A stretch of 64,000 nucleotides of DNA from Collimonas arenae (GTDB lineage Bacteria > Pseudomonadota > Gammaproteobacteria > Burkholderiales > Burkholderiaceae_D): the NCBI RefSeq assembly GCF_000786695.1, contig NZ_CP009962.1:5539533-5603532 (forward strand), in the 5' to 3' direction. Position numbers and translations under genes: made by a program. Below, one piece after another: positions 19,001 to 26,539 of this stretch. Numbering within the stretch: the stretch's first letter is position 1; the number at the start of each line of letters is the position of its first letter. The notes below the pieces were generated by a model. It was not told the origin of the DNA. It worked only from the letters and a program-made list of their open reading frames with translations, and searched no databases.

Positions 19001-19769
19001 AGGCCTTGCCGATGGCATGGATCGCATCTTCATAAGAACGGTAGTAAGCCGCCGCATCTTCTTCGGTCAGCGCCGCTTCGCCCAGCATGTCGTACGAATA
19101 GCGATAGCCGCGCTTTTCGTTGTCGCGGCTGTTGCTCAAGGCTTCGGCGATGGTCTGGCCAGTGACGAACTGGTTGCCTAGCATACGCATGGCAACATCG
19201 ACACCTTTGCGAATCAGCGGCTCGCCGCCGCGGCCGATCAGTTTGGTCAGCGCCGAACCCAGCCCGCTTTCGCTATTGGTGGAGACCAGCTTGCCGGTAA
19301 TCAGCAAGCCCCAGGTAGCTGCATTGACGAACAGCGATGGCGATTCACCCAGATGGCTACGCCAGTCGCCCTTGCTGATCTTGTCGGCGATCAGACGGTC
19401 GGCGGTTTGGTGATCGGGAATGCGCAACAGGGCTTCTGCCAGGCACATCAAGGCCACGCCTTCTTCCGACGACAGTGAAAACTCATGCATCAAGGCGTCC
19501 ACGCCCGATGCGCGTGTGCGCTTTTCACGTACTGCCTGCACCAGCTTGCGCGCCAGCGCCTGGCTGGCGGCATACGAACTGGCGCTGGTCTGCACTTGCG
19601 ACAGCAGCCATTGCACGGCCAGCGTTTCGTCGCGGCGATAAGCAGCGGTAATGGCGGCGCGCAGCGGCGTGGCGTCGGCCATCATCTCGGCGTGGAAAGC
19701 GGTGAAGGCGGTGCTGAATGGTGAGGGAGTACTGCTGGACGGCTGGGATGCGGGCTGTAGCGGCGGCAT
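16041..19769 (-). CDS. putA: Bifunctional proline dehydrogenase / P5C dehydrogenase PutA
   Basis: 1242 aa. It oxidises proline to glutamate in two steps: FAD-dependent proline dehydrogenase, then NAD-dependent L-glutamate gamma-semialdehyde dehydrogenase. The PRODH barrel (about 200-480) has the conserved segments DAEEADRLELSLDLME, LVKGAYWDSEIKRAQ and FPVYTRKVYTDVSYL. The ALDH domain (about 560-1020) has CISPWNFPLAIF and the catalytic Cys in SAGQRCSALR. A C-terminal extension of about 200 residues remains, as in long PutA forms. The N-terminus starts with a Ser/Pro-rich stretch and lacks the ribbon-helix-helix DNA-binding domain of E. coli PutA, so it should not self-regulate. The divergent Lrp-type gene fits as the regulator. 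Confidence 0.96.
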   Translation of the reverse strand: MPPLQPASQPSSSTPSPFSTAFTAFHAEMMADATPLRAAITAAYRRDETLAVQWLLSQVQTSASSYAASQALARKLVQAVREKRTRASGVDALMHEFSLSSEEGVALMCLAEALLRIPDHQTADRLIADKISKGDWRSHLGESPSLFVNAATWGLLITGKLVSTNSESGLGSALTKLIGRGGEPLIRKGVDVAMRMLGNQFVTGQTIAEALSNSRDNEKRGYRYSYDMLGEAALTEEDAAAYYRSYEDAIHAIGKASAGRGIKQGPGISVKLSALHPRYSRAQRQRTMQELLPRLKQLLLLAKQYNIGLNIDAEEADRLELSLDLMEALAFDADLAGFEGIGFVVQGYQKRCPFVIDYLVDLARRSGRKFMVRLVKGAYWDSEIKRAQVDGLPGFPVYTRKVYTDVSYLTCAQKLLASTDVIYPQFATHNAHTLATIYSWAKEKNITDYEFQCLHGMGETLYDQVVGKDMLDKPCRIYAPVGSHQTLLAYLVRRLLENGANSSFVNQIVDENVSIDSLIADPLQAAQQLGGEPHPQISLPPAMFGAERKNSAGLDLSNEEVLRQVDSAFSVFGQQQWHVTPLLSDPQTYDQSARPVLNPADHRDVVGSVVEASVGDVDKALYAASVYAMDWQTLPPAERAEKLDCSAALFEEHQMELIALAIREAGKSLPNAIAEVREAVDFLRYYAAQVRHTQNALALGPVVCISPWNFPLAIFVGEVSAALAAGNVVLAKPAEQTPLIAARAVQLMHEAGVPHAALQFLPGQGDTVGATLTADPRVKGVIFTGSTEVAQIINRTLAKRALEESVDLPLIAETGGQNALIMDSSALPEQVVQDVLSSAFDSAGQRCSALRVLCLQNDIADRTLHMLKGAMQELRVGNPDRLVTDIGPVIDAEAQGQLLAHIEKMRSTAKNFFQLPLPPEQANGTFVAPTLIEIGSMSELKREVFGPVLHVLRYARNELPQLIEAINGSGYGLTLGIHSRIDETIDYIVGHAHVGNIYVNRNIVGAVVGVQPFGGEGKSGTGPKAGGPLYLKRLQRNPSVSLGAHTIHAPNADATIDTPVLQALLGWAKTHGHQRIAALGEEYMHASWLGTSLVLPGPTGERNSLSFAPRGAILCSADNVGAMLNQLAAVFATGNFPVVEKTSAAMIPDGLPKSVRASIRMVDTLDADGHSLRLQLALVDGAGTLRLRPLLTALSERSGALVPLLETSEYASIPLWRLLAERAVCVNTTAAGGNASLMTLQA

Positions 19770-20080
19770 GGCGATTGTCTCGGTAAGGGTATTTGTTTTG
19801 TCAACTTGCTATGTTTTCAAGCAAGCTGCCGGCAAGCCGACGCCTGGCGGCAATGCCGGGATTTCCTGCGCAATGTGTGGCGGGAAATGCAACATCGCCG
19901 CCCGGCGTTCAGTTTGCCGGCAAGCATTGCTTTCAATGATTCTTCTAGCCTTCCAGGAAAGCTGAGTTGTTCGATTGTAGGCGGCATCGGCATGGATTAA
20001 TTCTGGTAATAATGCCTGCTATCAAAATTTTGTTATTGGTGAGAAAATTTAACCGAATAAAATTTTTCGGAAGAGTGCGC
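19770..20080. promoter_or_regulatory. Divergent putA / lrp-type control region with AAAATTT boxes
   Basis: 311 bp between the two starts. Near the regulator start are three AT tracts, AAAATTTT (20024-20031), AAAATTT (20044-20050) and AAAATTTTT (20059-20067), spaced by about 15-20 bp. Such phased AT-rich palindromic half-sites are typical for Lrp/AsnC octamers. No gene is visible in this stretch. Confidence 0.55.
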
Positions 20081-20539
20081 ATGCTTGACAAGATCAGTAA
20101 GAAAATCCTGGCCGAACTGCAAAATGATGGTCGCATCAGCAATGTCGACCTCTCGGCCCGCGTCAACTTGTCGCCCGCCGCCTGCCTCGAACGCGTGCGC
20201 AAGTTGCAGGATGCCGGCTACATCCTGCACTACAGCGCCCAGCTTAATCCGCAGTTGCTGGACGTCGCGCTGCTGGTGTTCATCGAGGTAGTGCTGGACC
20301 GCACCACGCCGGAAGTATTCGAAGCCTTTAGCCAAAGCGTGCAGATCATCCCCGAGGTGCTGGAATGCCACATGGTGGCCGGCGGTTTCGATTACCTGGT
20401 CAAGGCGCGGGTCAAGGACATGAACGCCTACCGCGAATTTCTCGGCAAGTCGCTACTGCAGCTCAAAGGCGTGCGCGAGACGCATACCTATGCAGTGATG
20501 GAAGAGGTCAAGCACACGACCAAATTGCCTATCCGCTGA
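20081..20539 (+). CDS. Lrp/AsnC-family regulator (PutR-like)
   Basis: 152 aa Lrp-type regulator. The helix-turn-helix is at about 5-60 (LDKISKKILAELQNDGRISN, then LSARVNLSPAACLERVRKLQ), and a C-terminal RAM/ligand domain covers about 70-145. The start at 20081 gives the canonical MLDKISKKIL opening, with GGAAGAG upstream; the frame is open further upstream but without homology. It is transcribed divergently from putA. In many proteobacteria an Lrp-type activator placed like this (PutR/BkdR type) turns on putA in response to proline. That role is inferred from position. Confidence 0.9.
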   Translation: MLDKISKKILAELQNDGRISNVDLSARVNLSPAACLERVRKLQDAGYILHYSAQLNPQLLDVALLVFIEVVLDRTTPEVFEAFSQSVQIIPEVLECHMVAGGFDYLVKARVKDMNAYREFLGKSLLQLKGVRETHTYAVMEEVKHTTKLPIR

Positions 20540-20583
20540 AACGCGGCGAACAATCTACCAGAGCATGATAAGTGAGAACCACA

Positions 20584-20895
20584 ATGAATCGACTGATATT
20601 GGCGGCGGCATGTTTCGCCGCCCTGCAAGGATGTGCCAACATGGCTGACCCGGCCCCGGCTCCCCAATCCGACCCGCACGCGGTTAATTCAGCTGAAGGA
20701 TGTGCGGCGGACAAACAAGATGACAATGCGCTGATCGGCAAGACCGAACAGCAGGCCATTGCGCAGCTGAGCGGATGCCTATGGCGCATCGGCGAGCGTG
20801 ATGGCGAGCAGTTTGCAGGGACAATGGATTACCGGGAAGCGCGGCGGACCTTGGGTATCGCCGCCGGCAAGGTGATCTGGGTGCGGCGCGGTTGA
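20584..20895 (+). CDS. Small lipoprotein, I78 peptidase-inhibitor-like
   Basis: 103 aa with a lipoprotein signal (lipobox LQGC at about 17-20). The mature part shows features of the I78 inhibitor family: Cys then LIGKTEQQAI, and the C-terminal pattern TMDYREARRTLGIAAGKVIW. I78 proteins are periplasmic inhibitors of serine proteases. The usual terminal Cys-Gly is replaced by RRG, so the disulfide seen in some members may be missing. It lies 44 bp after the Lrp gene; a GTG 12 bases upstream is an alternative start. Confidence 0.7.
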   Translation: MNRLILAAACFAALQGCANMADPAPAPQSDPHAVNSAEGCAADKQDDNALIGKTEQQAIAQLSGCLWRIGERDGEQFAGTMDYREARRTLGIAAGKVIWVRRG

Positions 20896-20910
20896 TTATC
20901 TGGGGTGACG

Positions 20911-21090
20911 ATGAGAATATTATTTTTGGTACCGGCTGTGCTCGTGACTGTTCTGATGACAGCCTGCACAAGCCCGCCGCCAGCTGCCATGCCAGGCAGC
21001 GACCGCGATGCGCATGGGTGTATTCCTTCTGCCGGATACCAGTGGGATGAAGCGCAACAGCAATGCGTCAGGCCGTGGGAAAAGAAATAA
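20911..21090 (+). CDS. Small lipoprotein with GC-SAGY-W motif
   Basis: 59 aa. Signal segment MRILFLVPAVLVTVLMTAC with a lipobox ending at Cys19. The short mature part is DRDAHGCIPSAGYQWDEAQQ followed by CVRPWE; two cysteines about 14 residues apart could form a disulfide. Similar tiny periplasmic lipoproteins occur widely in proteobacteria without known function. It follows the I78-like gene by 15 bp and is probably co-transcribed. A GTG two codons upstream is an alternative start. Confidence 0.65.
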   Translation: MRILFLVPAVLVTVLMTACTSPPPAAMPGSDRDAHGCIPSAGYQWDEAQQQCVRPWEKK

Positions 21091-21143
21091 CCGCAGGTCT
21101 TGTTATCGCGGATGGCCAAGACAGGCGCTTGGCCAATATGGCG

Positions 21144-23270
21144 CTACTGACTAGAGCTTGAGCGCAGCGCTAATCCGGTCAAGCCGAGTCCCAGGTTGCG
21201 GCTGTCGGCACTTAAACCCAGGGAAGCAGGAGAAACCGGGTTTTCCATTTCAAATTCGATCTTGAGCAGACCTTTGCTCTTCGCAACCAGGTCACCAGGA
21301 ATCTTTACCGTTCGCACACTGTCGGCTGCATCAAGGGGGTATTGATATTTGAATGTACCAAGTTTCTGGTCATTGACGAAAACAAGGACATTCAATGTTT
21401 GATGCGTCGGTACAAGAAAAGCACGAGAGTTGAATTCAAGGTCGATGGCGCTGCCCTCGGCAGCCGCAACCCGCATGATTAAACTGGCGGTTCGCGCACC
21501 AGTCCATCTGCCCCAATCCTCGGCCGGCGACCAGCCATCCAGGATAAATTTCTCACCTGTGCCATCTTTTGAAAATGAAACTGCTTCCCCAAATTGGTAG
21601 CCGGCCGTTTCGGAGAGATAATTTATTTCTCCCGGAGTGAGCCATTTATTATTGCCGATATCGTATTCGCAGACGCCCTGCAGATTGTGACTACTGACAT
21701 AGTTTCCCACGCGATAAACATACATGGGCCTGTCTTCAAATATCCAGTCCGGCGGATTGAAGGTGGCAAAACCATTCAGCGTCGGGATGCCGAACGTATC
21801 TGAAAGCAGCATCGCTTGCACATTCTGTCCATACAAACTCGAAATGAAATCGCCTGATTTTGGCACCGGGTTGGTGACAAAAAAGGAAGTGCATTCCTTG
21901 GAAGACGGCGCCGCGTTGTTCACCATTGCCATGTGTTTTTTTACTTCCAGGCCGACTTCCTTGTGCACATTAATCTGGCCGAGACAAACCAGCGATAGCA
22001 AGGCGAAGATTGGCATCCTGAATTTTTTAAACAGCGTCCATAGGTTGGAAAAATATACCGCGATCAAAATGGAGACTGGGAATGCCAGGAAAATATAGAA
22101 CCTGGCAATGACACGCAAGCCGCGGCCCCCTGGGACCAATGAACGAACGAAGAACCACAGCGAATGACCCGAAAACGAGAGCGGTAGCAGCATTGCAAGC
22201 AAGGTTGCGCAAGCGAGGACCTTGAACCAGCGCGGACTAGCGCTGGTTTTTTTTAAAATCAGGCTAAAGATGATGAATATGGCCAGTATAAAGACATCCG
22301 GGGTGAACCCGACTTGATATTCTCCAGGCCGCCACATTCCCGGAAAACGGTTGTCGATAAATTCAAAGAGCCGCCCCCACAGCAAACTGCCTTTGCCGTA
22401 GTTAAGAATATCAAGATAGTGAAGACTGTAAAAAATCTGACTGTCATAACCTTGACCTCCCGTCTCCTTTAATTTTGGCAAATAGACGTACAGAAAAGGG
22501 GCTATCGCGAACAGGAAAATCGACGCAATCAAAACAATTTGCCATTTCGAAGAAAGGGCGAGATTGAAAAATGTCTTCATCTTCCCGAAATCAAAATAAG
22601 CATAGAAAATGATGCAAATTATTAAAAACAGTCCAAAAAACCAGGCCATGTAAAAGCCTGTGATCAGCATGGCGCCATACAGCAAGGAAAACGCTGTGCT
22701 GTACAAAAGCATGGCTTTCCGCTTGCTTGAAAAAACGCTTTGCACGGTTTCAAGCAAAAGAAAAGCCAGCAATGGTAAAAACGCGACGCTGAACAATTGC
22801 GCATGTTCAGCACGTGCAGATGAACTGAGAAACAAAGTGAACAACGCAGCGCCCAACAGCGCGATGATATTTTTTTGTTGCAGCCGCCCCAGCAGAGTCG
22901 CCATTGAAAGAAAGCCGATGGCCTTGACGGTCATGTGCACCAATTCCTGAGTGACCAGCAGATCGAATCCCAACAGACGATATGGAATCCCAATTACTCC
23001 ATAAAGAAAGTAGCCATCGTTATATCCAAGAATGTCTTGGTAAGGGTAAAAATACAGAGGCTGGTTCCAGGCCTGGTTGAATTCAAAAACGCGATACCAG
23101 TGGGACACCAGAACTGCTTCAATCACGGCGTCGTAATCGCCGCCAAAAATCCAGGAAAAATGGGAATTTATTTGTTGATAGAAGAAAAAATAGATAGATA
23201 GCATGCCGATGGCTATCAAGAAGAAGTAATAGCTCGTACTTTGCGTGGCGGGCTCTATTTTTTTTATCAT
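21144..23270 (-). CDS. Large polytopic membrane protein, GT-C-like
   Basis: 708 aa. The first ~450 residues are very hydrophobic with about ten to twelve membrane segments; the last ~230 residues are soluble and probably periplasmic, with beta-rich segments such as SAIDLEFNSRAFLVPTHQTL. An acidic loop after the first segment (FGGDYDAVIEAVLVSHWYRV) resembles the Asp-containing first loop of GT-C glycosyltransferases and related YfhO-type proteins. Base composition and codon use are visibly more AT-rich than the flanking genes, suggesting transfer. No sugar or glycan genes lie next to it, so the acceptor is unknown. Function is inferred from architecture only. Confidence 0.7.
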   Translation of the reverse strand: MIKKIEPATQSTSYYFFLIAIGMLSIYFFFYQQINSHFSWIFGGDYDAVIEAVLVSHWYRVFEFNQAWNQPLYFYPYQDILGYNDGYFLYGVIGIPYRLLGFDLLVTQELVHMTVKAIGFLSMATLLGRLQQKNIIALLGAALFTLFLSSSARAEHAQLFSVAFLPLLAFLLLETVQSVFSSKRKAMLLYSTAFSLLYGAMLITGFYMAWFFGLFLIICIIFYAYFDFGKMKTFFNLALSSKWQIVLIASIFLFAIAPFLYVYLPKLKETGGQGYDSQIFYSLHYLDILNYGKGSLLWGRLFEFIDNRFPGMWRPGEYQVGFTPDVFILAIFIIFSLILKKTSASPRWFKVLACATLLAMLLPLSFSGHSLWFFVRSLVPGGRGLRVIARFYIFLAFPVSILIAVYFSNLWTLFKKFRMPIFALLSLVCLGQINVHKEVGLEVKKHMAMVNNAAPSSKECTSFFVTNPVPKSGDFISSLYGQNVQAMLLSDTFGIPTLNGFATFNPPDWIFEDRPMYVYRVGNYVSSHNLQGVCEYDIGNNKWLTPGEINYLSETAGYQFGEAVSFSKDGTGEKFILDGWSPAEDWGRWTGARTASLIMRVAAAEGSAIDLEFNSRAFLVPTHQTLNVLVFVNDQKLGTFKYQYPLDAADSVRTVKIPGDLVAKSKGLLKIEFEMENPVSPASLGLSADSRNLGLGLTGLALRSSSSQ

Positions 23271-23280
23271 TATTCAAATT

Positions 23281-23487
23281 TTATTTAAAGAAATCGATTG
23301 TGACGTACCCGGAATGGAACGCCTCAGCCAATCTGATCCATTCGGGAGTTTTGTGGCCGTGACCAAGCTTGTACATTTCTTCGTCGGTTGAATTATAGGC
23401 CGAGTATAGACCGAGGAATGTTGACCACATCCATGGCAATTCACCGGATATGAAAATGGCGACGACGGAGAACACCGACGTCGCCAC
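23281..23487 (-). CDS. Small hypothetical protein, possible gene remnant
   Basis: 68 aa from a GTG start, lying between the LacI-family gene (27 bp upstream) and the large membrane protein (10 bp downstream). The N-terminus is hydrophobic (ATSVFSVVAIFISGELPW) and the C-terminus polar (EEMYKLGHGHKTPEWIRLAE). Composition looks protein-like, but no clear Shine-Dalgarno motif precedes the start. It could be the 3' part of a decayed membrane-protein gene that came in with the AT-rich neighbour. I do not recognise a family. Confidence 0.35.
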   Translation of the reverse strand: MATSVFSVVAIFISGELPWMWSTFLGLYSAYNSTDEEMYKLGHGHKTPEWIRLAEAFHSGYVTIDFFK

Positions 23488-23514
23488 TGCTTTTTCAGGA
23501 ACGCTCCTGCCCGC

Positions 23515-24549
23515 TCAGGTACTGCTACGTATCGCCAGCCGGAAGCCGAGATCGACGCTGGTTTTTTCCACGGCTTCACGCCTGAGCATCTTGATCAGCA
23601 ATTGCGCCGCAGTGAAGCCGATGTCGTAGCGTGGCGTGACGATAGTGGTGATGCCCGGATTAGCGTAGGCCGACCAGGGCAAGTCGTTGAAGCCGGCGAT
23701 CGCCATCTGGCCCGGGACTGACAGGCCGCGGCGCTGGCATTCAAACAGCACGCCAAGCGCCAAGTCGTCATTGCAGCAAAAAACCGCATCGCAATCAGGC
23801 GTCTGTTGCAAGATCTGGCCCAGCATCTTGGTGCCGAGTTCGACTGTCGACGGCGCAGGCGTCAGGACTTCTATGCTGTCGTTCAGGCCGGCTTCGGCCA
23901 GCGCCCGGCGATAGCCGTGGCGCCGTTTCATCATGCGCGGATCGAGCTGGGCACCGAGAAAACCCGGGCGGCGGTAGCCGCGCTCAATCAGATGGCGGGC
24001 GATGCTGTAGCCGGCCTCTTCATGCGAAAAGCCCACCGCGACATCGCAACCTTCAGGATTGATGTCGAACATGCGCACTGCCGGCACATTGTGCGTCGCC
24101 AGTTGTTCGCGTAGCGTATCTTGCTGCTCTATCCCGCTCAACAGGAAACCATCCGGCGCGTGCGCCAGGTAGGTACTGATCAACTGGCTCTCCTTGTCCG
24201 GCGAATAACCGCTTTCACCGATCAGGAATTTATAACCATGCTGGTTCAAGCTGTCGCGAATCCCGGTCAAGGTTTCGACGAACACCGAATTGCTGAGCGA
24301 TGGCACGATGACGCCGATCACCTGCGATTTAGCCGAGGCAAGCGTACTGGCGGCCTGGTTCGGTACGTAGCCGAGTTGCTTGATCGCGGCGGTAATCCGC
24401 TCGCGCGCTTCCAATTGCACCAGCGTCGGCGTTTTCAGTGCCCGCGATACTGTCATCGGGCTGACCCGCGCCAGGCGTGCGACATCGACGATTGTTACCC
24501 TGCCGCTAGCGCGGCTATGACGTGGTTGTTTGAGTTCCGGACTGTTCAT
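23515..24549 (-). CDS. LacI-family repressor, gluconate GntR type
   Basis: 344 aa. The LacI-type helix-turn-helix VTIVDVARLARVSPMTVSRA (about 18-37) includes the recognition helix, followed by the hinge region and a periplasmic-binding-like sensor domain (IGVIVPSLSNSVFVETLTGI). It is divergent from gluconokinase. The 16-bp palindrome at 24779-24794 matches the style of gluconate-responsive GntR operators, so this protein most likely represses gntK and is released by gluconate. The ATG at 24549 opens with MNSPELKQPRHSRASGRVTI. Confidence 0.88.
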   Translation of the reverse strand: MNSPELKQPRHSRASGRVTIVDVARLARVSPMTVSRALKTPTLVQLEARERITAAIKQLGYVPNQAASTLASAKSQVIGVIVPSLSNSVFVETLTGIRDSLNQHGYKFLIGESGYSPDKESQLISTYLAHAPDGFLLSGIEQQDTLREQLATHNVPAVRMFDINPEGCDVAVGFSHEEAGYSIARHLIERGYRRPGFLGAQLDPRMMKRRHGYRRALAEAGLNDSIEVLTPAPSTVELGTKMLGQILQQTPDCDAVFCCNDDLALGVLFECQRRGLSVPGQMAIAGFNDLPWSAYANPGITTIVTPRYDIGFTAAQLLIKMLRREAVEKTSVDLGFRLAIRSST

Positions 24550-24778
24550 TGGACAATGGAATGGTTGTGGTCTCTATGCACTTGGTCGTTTGCCTGAGGC
24601 TATTTTGTTTTACTTGTTTTCGGCAGACCGGCTTGACAGCGGCATCGGCAGCGAAATCTTGTCCGTTTAACTAGAACGTCCAATGTTACACGCAAGCCGC
24701 GTTTGATAGTTATGGTTTCCTTGGAGTAAGGATACTATCTGCTCCAGTAGCTTAGCTTCAGATTTACTTGAAGATACA

Positions 24779-24794
24779 ATGTTAGCGCTAACAT
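24779..24794. promoter_or_regulatory. GntR-type operator palindrome
   Basis: ATGTTAGCGCTAACAT, a perfect 16-bp palindrome in the divergent region between the LacI-family gene and gluconokinase. E. coli GntR binds the closely similar ATGTTACCGGTAACAT. It lies about 135 bp upstream of the gntK start; the rest of the 378-bp gap shows no gene. Confidence 0.85.
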
Positions 24795-24927
24795 GTGTTG
24801 TATCATCTCGCTTCGGCAAGTACTGCACAAGTACTAGAATAGACGGCTGAAGCTGATCCAAAACCCGATCCAAAGCCAGTTCCGCAGCAGCCGTCTCGTC
24901 AATGATTCATCGATTAAGAGGACGTTC

Positions 24928-26484
24928 ATGCAAGACCAGCCAGAATACATGCTCGGCGTAGATATCGGCACCACCAGCACCAAGGCGGTGTTGTTTACTA
25001 CCCAGGGCAAAATCGTTGCGCAGCATGCAGTGGAATATCCCCTGCTCTGTACTACGCCTGGCATGGCTGAGCAGGATCCTGTGCAGATTTATGAAGCGGT
25101 GCTGACCGCGATCCGTAACGCCGTCAGCGCCAGCCGTGTCGATGCCGGCCGGATCGCGCTGGTATCCTTCAGCGCCGCCATGCATAGCGTGATTGCGGTC
25201 GACAAGGATGGAAATCTGCTGAGCAACAGCATCACCTGGGCCGACAACCGCGCCGGCGCGTGGGCCATCCGGATCCGCGACGAGCTGGACGGCAACGCAA
25301 TCTACCGACGCACGGGCACGCCGATTCATCCGATGTCGCCGCTGTGCAAGATCATGTGGCTGCGGCACGACCAGCCGCAACTGTTTGCCCGTACCGCACG
25401 TTTCGTCGGCATGAAGGAATATGTGCTGTACCGCTTGTTTGGAGAATGGCTGGTCGATCATTCGATAGCCTCGGCAACCGGTATGTTCAACCTGCAGCAG
25501 CTGGATTGGGATGACGGTGCGCTGGCCCTGCTCGGTATCAGCCCCGTGCAATTGTCGACGCTGGTCCCCACCACGCATCATCTGACCGGCCTGTCGCCGG
25601 CTATCGCGCAGCAATTGGGTCTGTCGCCGGCCACGCCGTTTGTGATTGGCGCCAATGACGGCGTGTTGTCCAACCTGGGCGTCAATGCCATCGGTCCGGG
25701 CCAGGTGGCCGTCACCATCGGTACTTCCGGCGCGATGCGTACCGTGATCGACAAACCGCTGACCGATCCTGCGGGGCGCACGTTTTGTTATGCGCTGACC
25801 GCCAGGCACTGGGTGGTCGGCGGCCCCACCAACAACGGCGGCAGCATTTTCCATTGGGTGCGTGAGGAGCTGGCTACCACTGAATCGGCGGCCGCCAAGC
25901 TGGCCGGAAGCGATCCATATGACGCCTTGACCAAGATAGCAGAGGGCGTGCAGGCCGGTGCCGAAGGCTTGTTGTTTCATCCCTATCTGGCTGGTGAGCG
26001 GGCGCCGTTGTGGAATGCAGATGCCCGTGGCTCCTACATCGGGCTGGCGACGCACCATGGCAAGGAGCATATGATCCGGGCCGCGTTGGAAGGCGTCATT
26101 TTCAGCCTGTACAGTATTTTGCCCGCAGTCGAAGACCTGATCGGACCGACCACACGCATGATGGCGACCGGCGGCTTTGCCCGGTCGGCGCTATGGCGGC
26201 AAATGATGGCGGATATTTTCGAACGTGAAGTGGTGGTGCCGGAAAGTGTGGAATCGTCTTGCCTGGGCGCCGCGGTGCTGGGTTTGTACGGCCTGGGCAA
26301 AATCGATTCGCTGGATGCCATCGGCGGCATGGTGGGCGCCACACACCGGCATTTGCCCAATCCGGAGAATGTCGCGCTGTACCGCCGTCTGTGGCCGATC
26401 TACGAAGCGATTCCGAAGTTGCTGGAGCAGCAGTACAGGGAGTTGTCGCAGTTTCAGCGCGAAACTGCGGCAAAAAAATTCTAG
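24928..26484 (+). CDS. gntK: Gluconokinase, FGGY family
   Basis: 518 aa FGGY carbohydrate kinase. The phosphate-1 motif GVDIGTTSTKAVLF is at about 10-23; SFSAAMHSVIAVDKDGN and GTPIHPMSPLCKI are segments typical of the Bacillus-type gluconate kinases, and TIGTSGAMRTV is the phosphate-2/adenosine region. It phosphorylates gluconate to 6-phosphogluconate for the Entner-Doudoroff and pentose phosphate routes. AGAGGA precedes the ATG. The upstream operator and the divergent GntR-type repressor support the substrate. No gluconate permease is next to it. Xylulokinase is the main alternative, judged less likely by the motifs and operator. Confidence 0.9.
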   Translation: MQDQPEYMLGVDIGTTSTKAVLFTTQGKIVAQHAVEYPLLCTTPGMAEQDPVQIYEAVLTAIRNAVSASRVDAGRIALVSFSAAMHSVIAVDKDGNLLSNSITWADNRAGAWAIRIRDELDGNAIYRRTGTPIHPMSPLCKIMWLRHDQPQLFARTARFVGMKEYVLYRLFGEWLVDHSIASATGMFNLQQLDWDDGALALLGISPVQLSTLVPTTHHLTGLSPAIAQQLGLSPATPFVIGANDGVLSNLGVNAIGPGQVAVTIGTSGAMRTVIDKPLTDPAGRTFCYALTARHWVVGGPTNNGGSIFHWVREELATTESAAAKLAGSDPYDALTKIAEGVQAGAEGLLFHPYLAGERAPLWNADARGSYIGLATHHGKEHMIRAALEGVIFSLYSILPAVEDLIGPTTRMMATGGFARSALWRQMMADIFEREVVVPESVESSCLGAAVLGLYGLGKIDSLDAIGGMVGATHRHLPNPENVALYRRLWPIYEAIPKLLEQQYRELSQFQRETAAKKF

Positions 26485-26539
26485 CGAGAATTGTGTGCGG
26501 GGCGGACAGGCATTGCGCCCTATCCGCCAGCGGCTTAAT

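Noticed and set aside
16041..19769. PutA as a trifunctional protein with DNA-binding domain
   Set aside because: The N-terminus is Ser/Pro-rich and then goes straight into the helical PRODH arm; no ribbon-helix-helix sequence is present.
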